DNA of 64,000 nt, from contig JAKOGI010002421.1 of NCBI GenBank assembly GCA_029747015.1, forward strand, positions 47,062 through 111,061. The letters are read 5' to 3'. Under the pieces are notes generated by a model, which was given only the letters and a program-made list of their open reading frames with translations, was not told where the DNA came from and made no database searches. This DNA comes from Carnegiea gigantea (taxonomy: Eukaryota > Streptophyta > Magnoliopsida > Caryophyllales > Cactaceae). Positions 41,666 to 54,847 of this stretch are shown here, one piece after another. Position 1 is the stretch's first letter, and each line of letters begins with the position of its first letter. A program made the translations under genes and the position numbers.

Positions 41666-42786
41666 TGATGGGGACCATCATGATCAAACTCCAAATGCAC
41701 AACCAGCAACTCCAAACACCCCCTCAAGCCCCAAGGAAGTCAAGAACATCCATGCCTTGGTCAAGGAAGTCATAGAGCATTCGGACAGAACATGGGCAGA
41801 TTCAACCGGAAATTGGCCCGGTTTTGTGCATCTTTTGGGACTTGAAGGTGAGGGGATGAACGACTGCCTTGCCCCCTCTCTTTAAGTTTAAGATGTTAGG
41901 AATCCAATAAAACAAGTTGCAAAGGATTCGGAGGTCGTTTGGTTAGTCAATCAGCAAGATCTTTCCAAGTGCGCAGGCTGGGCGCCAAAACAGCAGCATC
42001 CGAATTAAGGAGGAATTTGGACCACCAACTTAAGTCCACTCGTTCTGAAATTTTGCAGCATGAAAGGGGACTTAAATATTTATCAAGTCAAGGGTTCAAA
42101 TCCCATCCAAAGCACCCCCTTGTGTTGGTTTTACCCAGCCAAAAGGACAAGCAAAACACCCCTTTAACCGGTTTCTTCCTAGCCGGTACAAGTGGGTTGA
42201 TTTCTTGGGTTTTGCTTCATCCACTTGCTGAATTGATTACTTTTGCTGCATTTTAGGACCATTATAAGCTTGACACATCACTTAGGAGGCATCATGGCCC
42301 CTAATGAAGTAGCTTAAGCTAGTGGTGAGGTGTTAAGCTAGGTGAGTGATGGATGTAATGTGTTTCCCTCTCCCAAATGTACTTGGCATTGTTTTTGCTG
42401 CATGGGAAGGGGGGAGAAACTCGGCCATCCTAGCATAAAATCATATGGTTTTCTCATTTTGGAAGGCAACTTGAATGAAATGCAATTGTGAGTTCTCAAA
42501 CTCTCTCCACAAAATTCCTAGTGTTGTATCTTGAGCTTGGCAACTCAAGTGGGTCTCTAGGTCTCTTTCTCTCAACTAGAAGGTGATTAAATTCTGTAAC
42601 TAGTTGATATAAAGAGATTGCCCAAGTGTTCTCCAAGGGTGGCTCCTAGGATTTTCCCTTGAAAGGCCACTTGATTATCCCAAACTCTTGATTTTCCTAT
42701 CCGTTGTGGTTTTCCTTCTCCCTGTGTCAAGCAATCCACTTTGAAGTAAGTTGTGAGTGGTTCTTCTCCCTTACAACCTTCCATCA
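41666..42786 (+). repeat. C2 5' LTR
   Basis: It is 1121 bp, TGATGGGGACC to CCTTCCATCA. The LTR-encoded tail is open to 41885. S1 is at 42530-42549 and S2 at 42572-42607. Confidence 0.95.
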
Positions 42787-42789
42787 AAT

Positions 42790-42801
42790 TGGTATCAGAG
42801 C
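42790..42801 (+). other. Primer binding site, initiator tRNA-Met (C2)
   Basis: TGGTATCAGAGC follows the LTR after three bases. Confidence 0.9.
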
Positions 42802-42919
42802 TTAGGCTACCATCTTGGCCAAGCTTCCATCACCCAAACACACTCCCAAACACAAGAACCACAAAAACAGCCCAAACACATCCTCCACAAAATCTCAGCC
42901 GTGCCCAACCAGAAAGTTG

Positions 42920-43028
42920 GCACGGGCACACCGTGCCACCTGAGCACGACCGTGCCACAATTCCAGCCCAGCACTTCTTCGCCAGTAGCTCAGCACGGTC
43001 AGGCCGTGCCTGCTAGCACAACCGTGCC
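42920..43028 (+). repeat. Two GC-rich hairpin couplets, 73 bp apart (C2 leader)
   Basis: Couplets are at 42920-42956 and 42993-43028. The second ends GCACAACCGTGCC, a CpG-type change. Confidence 0.78.
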
Positions 43029-43074
43029 TACCTCTTCCCGTCCCAAAACACTCTTTCTCTATTCCAAAGCCAAA

Positions 43075-44921
43075 ATGTCTTCTAGCCTCATACCCGAGCA
43101 AGTGGCCGAGTAAGCCCTGAGGGAGAAAGCCGAGGTAGAAGCTCAACTAAAGTATCTCCAAAAGCAACTCGGACAACTTATGGAAGAGAAGAGGGGAGGT
43201 TTATGGACTTCAAAGAGTCCAAGCAAGCATCAAGACTCGGATGACTCCGAGGAAAGCAACCCCATTAGTGACTCAAGTGAAGGGGAGCTTGCACCAAGGT
43301 CCCAACGACATCAAAGGTCAAGGGGACGAAGCTTTGGAGACTTTAAAGTTGACATTCCGGAGTTCGAAGGACAACTAGACCCGGACATCTTCCTTGATTG
43401 GCTTCAAACGGTGGAAAGAGTATTTGAATACAAGGACATCCCGGAAAGCAAAAAGGTAAAGCTAGTAGCCTTGAAACTCCGTAAATATGCTTCCATATGG
43501 TGGTCTAATGTTGTGTCCAAGAGGGTGAGAAAGGGGAAAAGTAAGATAAAGACTTGGGAGCAAATGAAATCCAAACTTAAGGCCAAGTTCTTACCCCCAC
43601 ACTATCTTCAAGACAATTTCCTTAAACTCCACCACCTCCGACAAGGTTCAAAGAGTGTAGAGGAGTACACTAGGGACTTTGAACAACTTCTTCTAAAGTG
43701 TGATTTGAGGGAAGATGATTCCCAAACTTTGATTCGTTACTGGAGTGGGCTTGATGAACAAATTGCTCATGTAGTGGAGTTACACCCCTACACCTCCCTT
43801 GATGAGTTGAGTGCTTTAGCTCACAAGGTAGAAAAACAAAAGAAGCTCAAAGGCAAGAACCCCATCTCTAAGCCTACCCCACGGCCTTATGGCTTTCAAA
43901 AGCCCCCATTCACTCCTCAAAAACCTTCTCCACCCCCAAACCCGAAACCCCCTCAAACAGCCCCCCCACAAACTCCGTCCAAGCCACCACCAAAACCCCC
44001 TAGCAAGGTTCGTTGCTTTCGTTGTCAAGGTCTTGGACATTACGCTTCGAATGTCCAAACAAAAGAATGGTATCTCTAGCCGAATATCAAGAGTCCTTAG
44101 AGGAGCTAGAGGTTGAGGAAGAGGAAAATGGAGGAGAAAAGGAGGTGTACATGGCCGAAATGTTGGAAGAGGTAGAAGAGGGCCCGGATGAAGGGGAACT
44201 ACTAGTGATTAGAAGGGCTCTAAGTGGGATTGCTTCTCAAGACAACATGGAGCAAAGGGAGAGCATCTTTCATACAAGGTGCACCGTGAGTGGCAAGGTG
44301 TGTTCTCTCATCATCGATGGGGGAAGTTGTGCTAATGTGACCTCAAAAACCATGGTGGACAAACTCAAGATTCCGGTCACACCTCACCCAAATCCTTACA
44401 CAATTCAATGGCTCAACCAAGGTAAGGGTTTGCAAATTACTACTCGATGTTTGCTTACTTTTTCCATTGGAAAGTCATATAAAGATGAGATATGGTGTGA
44501 CATAGTGCCCATGGATGCTTGCCATGTTCTTTTGGGCCGGCCATGGCTCTTTGATAGAAGGGTGATGCATGATGGTCGAAAGAATACCTACACTTTCACC
44601 AAAGACAACAAGAAAATCACCCTCACTCCCCTCAAGCCTAGCCCACAAAAGAACCCTCAAGACAATCCCAAGTTGGATGTCTTTCTCACTACCTTACTCC
44701 ACTCTCAACTCCATGAGTTTGAAGACTTTAAAGAGTGGATCCTCTTAGGCCAAGAACCGGCCAAGGTAAAGGAATCTCCCCATCCTTTACTTACCTCCCT
44801 CCTACAAGCCTTTGCCCACGTCTTTCCACAAGAAATACCTCATGGCCTTCCCCCCAAAAGATCCATCCAACATAAAATCGACCTCTTCCCGGGTGCCACT
44901 CTCCCAAATAGACCGGCCTAA
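43075..44921 (+). pseudogene. gag: C2 gag-protease, broken
   Basis: The start ATG 43075 (MSSSLIPEQVAE) is followed within 13 codons by TAA (43111-43113). The frame then covers gag (IPEFEGQLDPDIFLDWL, KYASIWW, YTRDFEQLLLKCDL), a Pro-rich linker and a knuckle (CFRCQGLGHYAS). Inside the knuckle, near 44050, a base is lost, so the last Cys is out of frame. Protease (LIIDGGSCANVTS, near 44315) and the linker follow in the next frame, up to TAA at 44919-44921. Confidence 0.9.
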
Positions 44922-47632
44922 CATAAGAGGTTCAAAGACAAGTGGATGAGCTCCTAGCCAAGGGCTTGATCCGTGAGAGCTTGAGTCCATGTGCCGTCCC
45001 GGCTTTACTTGTGCCCAAGAAAGATGGGAGCATGAGAATGTGCGTTGATAGTAGAGCTATCAACAAGATCACCACCAAATACCGGTACCCTATCCCAAGG
45101 TTGGAGGATTTGCTAGATGAGCTTCATGGGGCCACTATATTCTCAAAGATTGACCTAGGAAGTGGCTATTATCAAATACGGATTTTTGAAGGGGATGAAT
45201 GGAAGACGGCTTTTAAAACCAAGGGTGGCCTATATGAGTGGCTTGTCATGCCCTTTGGTTTGACTAATGCACCAAGCACATTCATGAGGCTAATGAACCA
45301 AGTTCTCAAGCCATTCATTGGGAGGTATGTCGTTGTGTATTTTGACGACATTTTGGTGTATAGCCATTGAGAAGAAGAGCACTCCAAGCATTTGCATGAT
45401 GTTTTAAGTGTCTTGGCACAAGAGCAACTTTATGGCAACCTAGAGAAGTGCCACTTCTTCACTCCTCAAGTGAAGTTCTTGGGGTATGTGGTGTCGGCCG
45501 AAGGCATCCAAGTGGATGAAGAGAAGATCAAGGCCATCCGTGAGTGGCCTACCCCCATGTCAATCCAACAAGTCCGGAGTTTCCATGGTTTGGCTTCCTT
45601 TTATAGGAGGTTTGTGAGCAATTTTAGCTCAATCATGGCACCCATGACCGAGATCCTTAAGGCCAAGCACTTCGAGTGGAATGAGAAGGCCCAACATGCC
45701 TTTGAAGAAATCAAGGAGAGGCTCACTAGTGCACCCATCCTTGCACTACCTAGCTTTTCCAAAGTTTTTGAGGTAGAATGTGATGCGTCCGGTGTTGGCA
45801 TTGGGGCCGTGTTGTCACAAGAGAAGAGGCCCATTGCTTATTTTAGTGAGAAGCTCAATGACGCCAAAAGGAAGTATTCTACATATGACAAGGAGTTCTA
45901 TGCCTTAGTGAGGGCATTGGAACATTGGCGGCATTACTTGGTTGGAGGCGAGTTCATCCTCCATACGGATCATCAAGCCTTGAAGTTCATCCAAGGACAA
46001 CATAAGCTCAATCCACGACATGCCAAGTGGGTAGAGTTCTTATAATCCTTTCACTTTGTGATCCACCACAAATCCGGCCAAATGAACAAAGGGGCCGATG
46101 CATTGTCAAGGAGATATCTCTTGCTCTCTGCTCTTGAATCCAAGGTACTTGGGTTTGAGTGCATCAAGGCTATGTATACCCAAGATGAAGATTTCAAGAC
46201 CATTCTTGAAAAGTGTTCTAGCCATGCCCACGGTCCTTTCCACCTAGAGGACGGATTCCTCTTCAAGGAAAACCGACTTTGCATTCCTAAATGTGGGTTT
46301 AGAGAGCTTTTGATTCAAGAACTCCATGGGGGAGCTCTAGCCGGTCATTTTGGAGTTGAGAAGACATGCTCTATGCTCAAGGAGCATTACTTTTGGCCCA
46401 AAATGTCAAGATATGTGGAGCACTTCATCAAAAGATGCTCTACTTGGCAACTTGCTAAGGATCACATACGGCCTCAAGGTCTTTACACCCCCTTGTCGGT
46501 TCTTCAAGGGCCTTGGGAAGATGTTAGCTTGGATTTCATCACGGGGTTACCAAGGACGCAAAGGCACAAAGACTCTATCATGGTAGTGGTTGATAGATTC
46601 TCCAAGATGGCCCACTTCGTAGCATGTCACACCACCTTTGATGCTTCACAAGTGGCCAATCTTTACTTCAAAGAGATTGTGCGGTTGCATGGAATACCAA
46701 GGAGTATGGTGTCCGATCGTGACACTAAGTTCTTGAGTCATTTTTGGCTCACATTATGGAGGAAGCTTGGTACTCACCTCAAATTCAGCACCTCATGCCA
46801 TCCCCAAACGGACGGCCAAACCGAGGTAACAAACCGCACTTTGGGCACATTACTTCGGGTCTTGGTGAAGAAGAACATTAAAAGTTGGGATGAACTACTT
46901 TGCCATGCGGAGTTTGCATTCAACCGAGCCCCAAGCAAGGCCACGGGCCTCTCACCCTTCCAAGTTGTGTATGGCAACAACCCACGGACTCCCATTGATC
47001 TTGTTCCTATTCCTAACCCCAATAAATTTAGTTGGGAAGCCGAGAAGAGAGCAAAGGAGGTCCAAGAGCTTCATGCTAAGGTGAGAGAAAGGATTGAAAA
47101 GTTCAATGAGCAAGCTAAGTCCTATGCCAACATGAAGAGGAGAGAAGCTCATTTTCAGCACGGGAACCTAGTGTGGGTCCATTTGAGGAAAGAAAGGTTC
47201 CCAAGCAAGCGGAAATCCAAGTTATTACCAAGATCGGATGGGCCATTTGAAGTCCTTGAGAAAATTGGTCCAAATGCATACAAGATAGACCTCCCCGGAG
47301 ACTATGGGGTGTCCGCCACTTTCAATGTGGCTGATTTAAGCCCATACTATGATGAAGAAGAAGAGTTGCCGAGTTTGAGGTCAAACTCCATTCAAGCTGG
47401 GGGGAATGATGGGGACCATCATGATCAAACTCCAAATGCACAACCAGCAACTCCACACACCCCCTCAAGCCCCAAGGAAGTCAAGAACATCCATGCCTTG
47501 GTCAAGGAAGTCATAGAGCATTCGGACGGAACATGGGCAGATTCAACCGGAAATTGGCCCGGTTTTGTGCATCTTTTGGGACTTGAAAGTGAGGGGATGA
47601 ACGACTGCCTTGCCCCCTCTCTTGAAGTTTAA
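44922..47632 (+). pseudogene. pol: C2 pol, broken RT-RNase H-integrase
   Basis: Roughly 20-25 bp around 44922, present in C1, are missing at the start of RT. RT is otherwise complete (YFDDILVYS), then TGA 45368-45370 replaces Gly. RNase H follows ([10 protein letters not shown]), with TAA 46043-46045 for Gln and GADALSRRY. The integrase finger reads CSTWQLAK: a zinc-binding Cys is Trp (near 46445). The D, D and E motifs are present. The frame runs over the polypurine tract and 226 bp into the 3' LTR (KNIHALVKEVIEH), stopping at 47632. Confidence 0.92.
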
Positions 47633-48524
47633 GATGTTAGGAATCCAATAAAACAAGTTGCAAAGGATTCGGAGGTCGTTTGGTTAGTCAATCAGCAAGA
47701 TCTTTCCAAGTGCGCAGGCTGGGCGCCAAAACAGCAGCATCCGAATTAAGGAGGAATTTGGACCACCAACTTAAGTCCACTCATTCTGAAATTTTGCAGC
47801 ATGAAAGGGGACTTAAATATTTATCAAGTCAAGGGTTCAAATCCCATCCAAAGCACCCCCTTGTGTTGGTTTTACCCAGCCAAAAGGACAAGCAAAACAC
47901 CCCTTTAACCGGTTTCTTCCTAGCCGGTACAAGTGGGTTGATTTCTTGGGTTTTGCTTCATCCACTTACTGAATTGATTACTTTTGCTGCATTTTAGGAC
48001 CATTATAAGCTTGACACATCACTTAGGAGGCATCATGGCCCCTAAAGAAGTAGATTAAGCTAGTAGTGATGTGTTAAGCTAGATGAGTGATGGATGTAAT
48101 GTGTTTCCCTCTCCCAAATGTACTTGGCCTTGTTTTTGCTGCATGGAAAGGGGGGGAACTCGGCCATAAGCTGATAAAAACCAGCTTGAGCCTCATTTTG
48201 GAACCAACTTGAATGAAATGCAATTGTGAGTTCTCAAACTCTCTCCACAAAATTCCTAGTGTTGTATCTTGAGCTTGGCAACTCAAGTGGGTCTCTAGGT
48301 CTCTTTCTCTCAACTAGAAGGTGATTAAATTCTGTAACTAGTTGATATAAAGAGATTGCCCAAGTGTTCTCCAAGGGTGGCTCCTAGGATTATCCCTTGG
48401 AAGGCCACTTGATTATCCCAAACTCTTGATTTTCCTATCCGTTGTGGTTTTCCTTCTCCTTGTGTCAAGCAATCCACTTCGAAGTAAGTTGTGAGTGGTT
48501 CTTCTCCCTTACAACCTTCCGTCA
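47407..48524 (+). repeat. C2 3' LTR
   Basis: It is 1118 bp and is preceded by the purine run GGGGGGAA. It ends CCGTCA (one change from CCATCA) before the TSD AGTAA. S1 is at 48268-48287 and S2 at 48310-48345. Confidence 0.95.
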
Positions 48525-48949
48525 AGTAAGATTAAGACTTGGGAGAAAATGAAGTCCAAACTAAAGGCCAAATTCTTACCCCCACATTACCTCCAAGACA
48601 ACTTCCTTAAACTCCACCACCTCAAACAAGGTTCCAAAAGTGTAGAAGAATACACTAGGGACTTTGAACAACTTCTCTTGAAATGTGATTTGAAGGAGGA
48701 TGACTCCCAAACCTTGATTCGATACTTGAGTGGTCTTGATGAGCAAATTGCTCATGTTGTTGAGTTACATCCTTACCCCTCTCTTGATGAGCTAAGTGCT
48801 CTAGCCCACAAAGTTGAAATGCAAAAGAAACTCAAAGGCAAGAATCCCATCCCCAAGCCTACCCCACGGCCTTATGGCTTCCAAAAGCCTCCATACACTC
48901 CTCAAAAATCCTTCCCCTCTCTAAACCCGAAACCCCCACAAAACACCAC
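48525..48949 (+). pseudogene. gag: H gag, middle piece
   Basis: The gag domain resumes after C2 with KIKTWEKMKSKLKAKFL, YTRDFEQLLLKCDL and LDEQIAHVVELHPY, and enters the Pro-rich linker. It ends at ACCAC (48945-48949), where J is inserted. It is open in this interval. Confidence 0.9.
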
Positions 48950-50084
48950 TGATGTATCCTCTAGGGGGAAACCAAGAGGATGGGAAAGAGGGTGGAATGA
49001 ATGCAATGGATGGAAGCAACAAGGCAACTTTGAATTCACAAACTCACCTTGAGTTGGGGATATTAGAACCGGAACTAACACCTACCTTGGATACAGAAAC
49101 ACCACCAAGGTTTGATGTTAGGGCCCTTAACAACCTCTTGGATACAGAAACACCACCAAGAAGGAAGTTAAGACTCTTACTAGATCACCACTCAACTTGG
49201 CCAAGAGATGAGATAAGCTAGAAGAGAGTTTGAGGATTCAAAGGAGCAAAGCTCAACTTCATTTCATGCAATTGCTTGATAGTGGCCGGCCAAGGGTTTG
49301 TGGGGGTATTAATACAAAAGTTTCAAGTACAAATCATAGGCCCTAGGTTGCACTATAAGCTAAACTAGGCAAAAATACAAAGATCAAATCAAAGCAAAAA
49401 AGGATAGATGCATCCTCCACTTGACACCTCTTCAATGCTAATCTTGAGGATGATGTGTCGATCTTGGGGTGAATGGAAGCTTCCTTGGCAGCTTGGTACT
49501 TCCTATAATGACTCTTGCAAGTGGCTAAGCATGGATTAGAGCAAAAAACACCTCATCACTCTCTCTTGTACCCGGCTGGCCTAGGACCGGTTAAAAGGGT
49601 GTTTCAGCCCTTGTTTTGGTGGTTAATAGCTCCTCATGAGTGTAATTTGGCTGAGGTTTTTTGTGGTCACTTGATAATATTTTTAAAGTACTTTCAAGCC
49701 ATAAAAGTTTCAACCCAAATAGAGGAGAAATGGGCCACCAAACAGCCTCTTGTTTCAGCCCTGTCCAGTTCAGCGCCAGAACATAGTGATTGACTTTGCT
49801 TGGAGTTTTGAGGTATCAAATGAACTCCAAATGACTTGCAAGAGGTCTTGATGGAAAGAGCACATCTTGAACTTAAACTTAGGCTTCCTGCAACCCCACT
49901 TTAGCCTTGGGAGGTTTAAGAAATAACGTGCACAAAACCGGGTTTGTGCACGCCTGAAATTCCAGTTTTGAGGAAATAGCTTCCTTGCTCCCTTAGGCTG
50001 ATTTCTTGCATCTTGGACATGAGGTTTGGACCTTTTGGGCTCCCTTGATGGCTATGGATCACGTTAGGGGTTGGACCTCCATCA
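48950..50084 (-). repeat. J 3' LTR
   Basis: On the minus strand it runs TGATGGAGGTCC to GGATACATCA. Two S2 stem-loops are at 49084-49111 and 49136-49161; an S1-position palindrome CTTGGCCAAG is at 49196-49205. Confidence 0.95.
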
Positions 50085-53073
50085 TCCTCCCCTTGTTGAA
50101 GAGAATTTGCCCTCAAATTGATAAGATTATCATCCTCCTCATAAGGGCTAAGGTCGGCTACGTTGAAAGTAGCCGAAACTCCATACTCACCGGGCAAATT
50201 GATCTTGTATGCATTATCATTGATGCGTTCCAACACTTCAAAAGGACCATCGGCCCTTGGCATCAATTTGCTCTTCCTCTTAGAAGGAAACCGTTCCTTC
50301 CTTAAGTGAACCCATACCAAATCACCGGGGTGGAACACCATCTTCTTTCTATGCTTGTTGGCATGGTCTTTGTATGAGGCATTGGCCTTCTCAATCTTGG
50401 CCTTCACGGTTTCATGGAGTTTTTGGATTTCCTCCACCCGTTTGCTAGCCTCCATGTGAGGCTTCTCATTCATTTCTCTTGGAGTAAGATCAAGGGGACT
50501 GAAAGGATCCATCCCATAGACTACCTTGAATGGTGATAAATCGGTGGCCTTGCTAGGTGACTTGTTGAAGGCGAATTCGGCTTGTGGCAAGGCTAAGTCC
50601 CAAGCTTTGATGTTGGATTTCACTAGCACTCTTAGGAGGGTTCCCAAAGTCCGGTTGGTGACTTCGGTTTGCCCATTCGTTTGAGGGTGGCATGAAGTGC
50701 TACACTTGAGCTTGGTTCCCATCTTCTTCCAAAGTGTCACCCAAAAATGGCTAAGGAACTTGGTATCCCTATCCGAAACAATGGATCTAGGGATGCCATG
50801 TAGCCTCATTACTTCCTTGAAGTATAACTCGGCAATGTGGGTGGCATCATTGGTCTTGGTACAAGGTATGAAATGGGCCATCTTAGAAAAACGATCAACA
50901 ACAACAAAGATCGAATCTTTACCCCTTTGTGTCCTTGGGAGGCCAAGGATGAAGTCCATGCTTACATCTTCCCAAGGATGATTGGGAGTGGGTAGGGGTG
51001 TGTAGAGACCGTGGGGTAGGCGGTGACTCTTGGCAACTTGGCAAGTTGCACATCTCTTCAACACATCTTGGACATCTTTGCTCATACTCGGCCAATAATA
51101 ATGTTCCCTTAACATCGTAAGGGTCTTGTTTTCTCCAAAGTGACCGGCTAGAGATCCACCATGGACCTCACGAATGAGCAACTCTCTCGTGCCACACTTA
51201 GGCACACATAATCTTGAACCCTTGAATAAAAAGCCATCTTGGACAAGGAAATCACCTTTAGGGTGCCGAAGGCATTCTTTGTAGAGCTCTCCCAATTCTT
51301 CATCATTCTCATATAGGGACTTCAAGTGCTCAAAGCCAAGGATGCAAGCATCAAGTTGGAATAGAAGTAAGTGCCTCCTTGACAAGGCATCGGCTCCTTG
51401 ATTGAGCTTTCCGGATTTGTGCTTGATGGTGAAGTTAAAAGATTGGAGGAACTCCACCCACTTGGCATGCCGTGAGTTAAGCTTATGTTGCCCTTGAATG
51501 TATTTCAAGGCTTCATGATCGGAATGCAAGATGAACTCACTAGCCACCAAGTAATGATTCCAATGCTCAAGGCACCTTACTATTGCATAGAACTCCTTAT
51601 CATAAGTGGAGTACTTTCTCCTTGAGTCACAAAGCTTCTCACTAAAGAAGGCTAAGGGCCGCCCTTCTTGAGTGAGGACTCCTCCAATGCCAACTCCCGA
51701 GGCATCACACTCTGCATCAAACACCTTTTCAAAGCATGGCAAGGCAAGGACCGGTGCTTGGGTGAGCTTGGACTTGATGGTTTCAAAGGCTTCTTAGGCT
51801 TTGGGAGTCCACTTGAATGATGTGCCTTTGATAACCTCGGTCATAGGGCCATAATGGTACTAAAGTTTCTAATGAACCGCCTATAGAATGAGGCAAGCCC
51901 ATGGAAACTTCGCACATCATGAATACTCTTGGGGGTTGGCCAAGACCGAATTGCTTCCACTTTACTCTCATTAACCTTGATGCCTTCACTTGTGACAATG
52001 TAACCAAGGAAGGTGACCTCATGAGTGAAAAATGCACACTTCTTGAGGTTACCGTAGAGCTTTTCCTTCTCTAGAACCTTCATGACTTGTGTGAGGTGTT
52101 GAAGGTGCTCTTCTTCATTCTTGCTATAGATGAGGATGTCATCAAAATACACCACAACGAATTTTCCAATGAAGGGTCGGAACACTTGGTTCATGAGCCG
52201 CATGAAGGTACTTGGAGCATTTGACAATCCGAATGGCATGACTAGCCACTCATACAAGCCTCCTTTGGTTTTGAAGGCCGTTTTCCATTCATCTCCCTCT
52301 CTAATGCGGATTTGGTAGTAACCACTTCTCAAATCCACCTTAGAGAACACACTAGAACCATATAACTCATCAAGCATATCCTCAAGGCGGGGAATAGGAT
52401 ATCTATACTTGATGGTTATCTTGTTGATTGCCCGACTATCAACACACATACGCATGCTCCCATCTTTCTTTGGCACAAGGAGGGCCGGAACCGCACAAGG
52501 GCTCAAGCTCTCTCTAATCAACCCCTTATCCATAAGCTCATCAACTTGCCTTTGGATTTCCATGGTTTCTTTGGGGTTTGTCCGGTAAGCCGGTTTGTTT
52601 GGGAGAATGGAACCGGGTATGAGATCAATATGGTGTTGGATGGTTCTTTGTGGTGGTAAGCCGGGGGGTATTTCTTCGGGGAAGACATGGCTAAAATGTT
52701 CAAGGAGGGAAATGGCTAGAGGATGTGATGGTGTGGGAGTTTCGGCTTCTTCAAGAGAGGCTAGGATCCACTCCTTAAAGGCCTTGAATTCATGGTGAGA
52801 AGCCTTAAGGAGAGGCTCACTCACGGCTAGAAGCATGTCCGAATGGTCATGGCTTGGTTGGGGCTTACTTTTGTGGAGTTGGGAAGGGCTTAATGGGGCA
52901 AGGGTGATCTTCTTCCCATCTTTGTGGAAGGTGTAGGTGTTTAGATAGCCATCATGTATGACCTTCCGATCAAACAACCAAGGTCTCCCCAACAAAAGGT
53001 GACATGCATCCATGGGGATGATATCACACCACAATTCATCATGATAGTGCTTCCCAATTGAAAATGAAATCAA
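49916..53073 (-). pseudogene. pol: J pol: protease end, RT, RNase H, integrase
   Basis: On the minus strand, from 53073: [15 protein letters not shown], linker, RT with [11 protein letters not shown] and YFDDILIYS (near 52145), then a lost base near 51842 and TAA at 51794-51796. From about 51742: RNase H ([10 protein letters not shown] and GADALSRRH), integrase finger (CATCQVAK), SMDFILG, VSDRDTKF and TNGQTEV (Asn for the usual Asp beside the catalytic Glu), and a GPF module (RADGPFEVLERI). The last 168 bp lie in the LTR and the frame ends at 49916. Confidence 0.9.
50085..50097 (-). other. Polypurine tract (J)
   Basis: Minus strand AACAAGGGGAGGA directly precedes the 3' LTR. It is shared with K and B3. 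Confidence 0.85.
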
Positions 53074-54462
53074 GCCCTTGAATTAACTTGCAACCCCTTA
53101 CCTTGATTTAGCCATTGAATGTTGTAGGGGTGAGGATGAGCCGAAGCTTGAAGGCCAAGCTTTTCCCCCATAGTCACGGAAGCCACATTTGCACAACTCC
53201 CTCCATCAATGATGAGGGAACACACTTTGTTTTGAATAGTACATCTTGTATGAAAGATGTTCTCCCTTTGTTCTTCAAGTTCTCCTTTTTTTGTGCTCAA
53301 AGCTCTCCTCAACACAAGCAACTCTCCCTCATCGGCCTCTTCAATCACTTCCTCTTGTTCCTCCATATAATACACACCTTCTCTCTCTTCCTCCTCTACT
53401 CCCTCTTCTTCCCTCTTCTCGTCCCACTCGGCCAAGGTAATAACCCTCCTATTTGGACACTCCGAAGCAATGTGCCCAAGACCTTGACATTTGAAACATC
53501 TCCTTTGGTCATTTGGCTTAGGGTTGGGACGGTTTTGGGGTGGTGGACTTTTTTGTGGAGCTTGGTTCTTTTGTGGAGGTGAGGGTGTAGTAACCGTGGG
53601 TTTGGGAGGTGGGGTAAGAGCTCCCCTTGTTGAAAGGTTGGCTCTTGGGAAAGGGTTTGGGAGGTTCTCTTTTGTGGAGCTTGGATTTCCTTTGTTGTTC
53701 AACTTTGTGGGCTAATACACACACCTTATCAAAAGTGGTGTATTGTTGTAACTCTACTACATGAGCATACCTAGGATCTAACCCACCCAAATACCTCACT
53801 ATGGTTTGCTCTTCGGGCTCCCTCAAATCACACTTGATTATCAACTTCTCAAATTCCCTAGTGTACTCCTCAACACTCAAGTTCCCTTGGGTAAGATTGT
53901 GAAGTTGGGAGTAGTTGTCTTGTAGGTAAGATGGGGGTAAGAAACGGGCCTTGAGTTTGGCTTTCATTTTCTCCCATGTCCTAATCTTTCCCTTCCCTTG
54001 CCTGACTCTCTTAGCACAAAGGTTGGACCACCAAAGAGAAGCGTATTTACGAAGTTTAAGGGCCACAAGTTTTACCTTATTTCCCTCGGATATCTCTTTG
54101 TAGTCGAAGATCCTCTCGACAGTTTGCAACCATTCTAGGAACTCATCGGGGTCTAGCTTCCCTTCAAACTCCGGAATTTCCACTCGGATGTCTCCTTGGT
54201 GAGAGGTTGTTCGCCTTCCTCTTCTTGATCTTCCGTAAGCCTCCTCTTCACTTGATGAACTCAAGGGTGGGGCCTCTCTTACTTCCGGCTCGGAGTCGGA
54301 GGAGTTAGAAGATCGGGAACTTCTAATCTCCTTGCGCTTTTGTGTCAAGGAGTCTCCAAGTTGTCGCCTCAAATACTCGTTCTGACCTTTGATCTCCTCA
54401 TTTTGAAGCCTCAAGGCCCCATAATTTCTCATGAGAGCCTCAAACTTTTCTTCCATGGTCAT
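53070..54462 (-). pseudogene. gag: J gag-protease, frameshifted
   Basis: The start is Met at 54462 (MTMEEKFEALMRN), with a further frame upstream through the hairpins that I do not count. Domains are a coiled-coil-like N terminus, gag (IPEFEGKLDPDEFLEWL, KYASLWW, YTREFEKLIIKCDL), a Pro-rich linker, a CCHC knuckle (CFKCQGLGHIASEC, near 53495), an acidic Glu repeat and protease (LIIDGGSCANVAS, near 53215). Compared with L there is one extra base in the Pro-rich linker near 53610 and one base lost at 53070-53075, so gag, knuckle-protease and pol lie in three frames. Confidence 0.9.
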
Positions 54463-54512
54463 GCTAGTAGTGCTCACGTTGAAACCAGGAGGAACCTCAC
54501 GGCTGGGATGCG

Positions 54513-54717
54513 GCACGGGCGTGCGGTGAGGCACGGTGTGACGGTGCTCTGGCTCTGGACGGGGGTGAAATTGAGATGTTGCCGGAATAGGGGTGGCACG
54601 GTCGTGCGACATGGCACGGTGTGGGCGTGCTGAAGTACTGGCTTGTGGGTGAAAAGCAAGTGTAGCTGGATTGTGAAGGTGGCACGGGCGTGCTCTTTGG
54701 CACGGGCTGACCGTGCC
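54513..54717 (-). repeat. Three GC-rich hairpin couplets, 84-87 bp apart (J leader)
   Basis: Couplets are at 54513-54546, 54595-54630 and 54681-54717. The spacing is longer than the 72-73 bp of A, C, E and F but matches L. Confidence 0.78.
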
Positions 54718-54830
54718 GCTTTTCTGGGCAGTGGGAAACCGTGGAGCACGGTTTGGTGTTTTTTGAGGGGGAATGTGTTTGGGGTGTTTGGAAGGATGTT
54801 GGGCAACAAGCTTAGGCCTAGGGAAGCCTT

Positions 54831-54843
54831 GGCTCTGATACCA
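54831..54843 (-). other. Primer binding site, initiator tRNA-Met (J)
   Basis: Minus strand TGGTATCAGAGCC lies four bases after the LTR. Confidence 0.9.
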
Positions 54844-54847
54844 AATA

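Larger units (their letters stand above)
41666..48524 (+). mobile_element. C2: complete Ty3/gypsy element inside H gag
   Basis: The copy is 6.86 kb with LTRs 41666-42786 and 47407-48524 and TSD AGTAA (41661-41665 and 48525-48529). Gag, protease, RT, RNase H and integrase are all present, but there are three nonsense codons, one 1-nt deletion and a small deletion. C1 is its near-identical, better preserved sibling. Confidence 0.95.
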
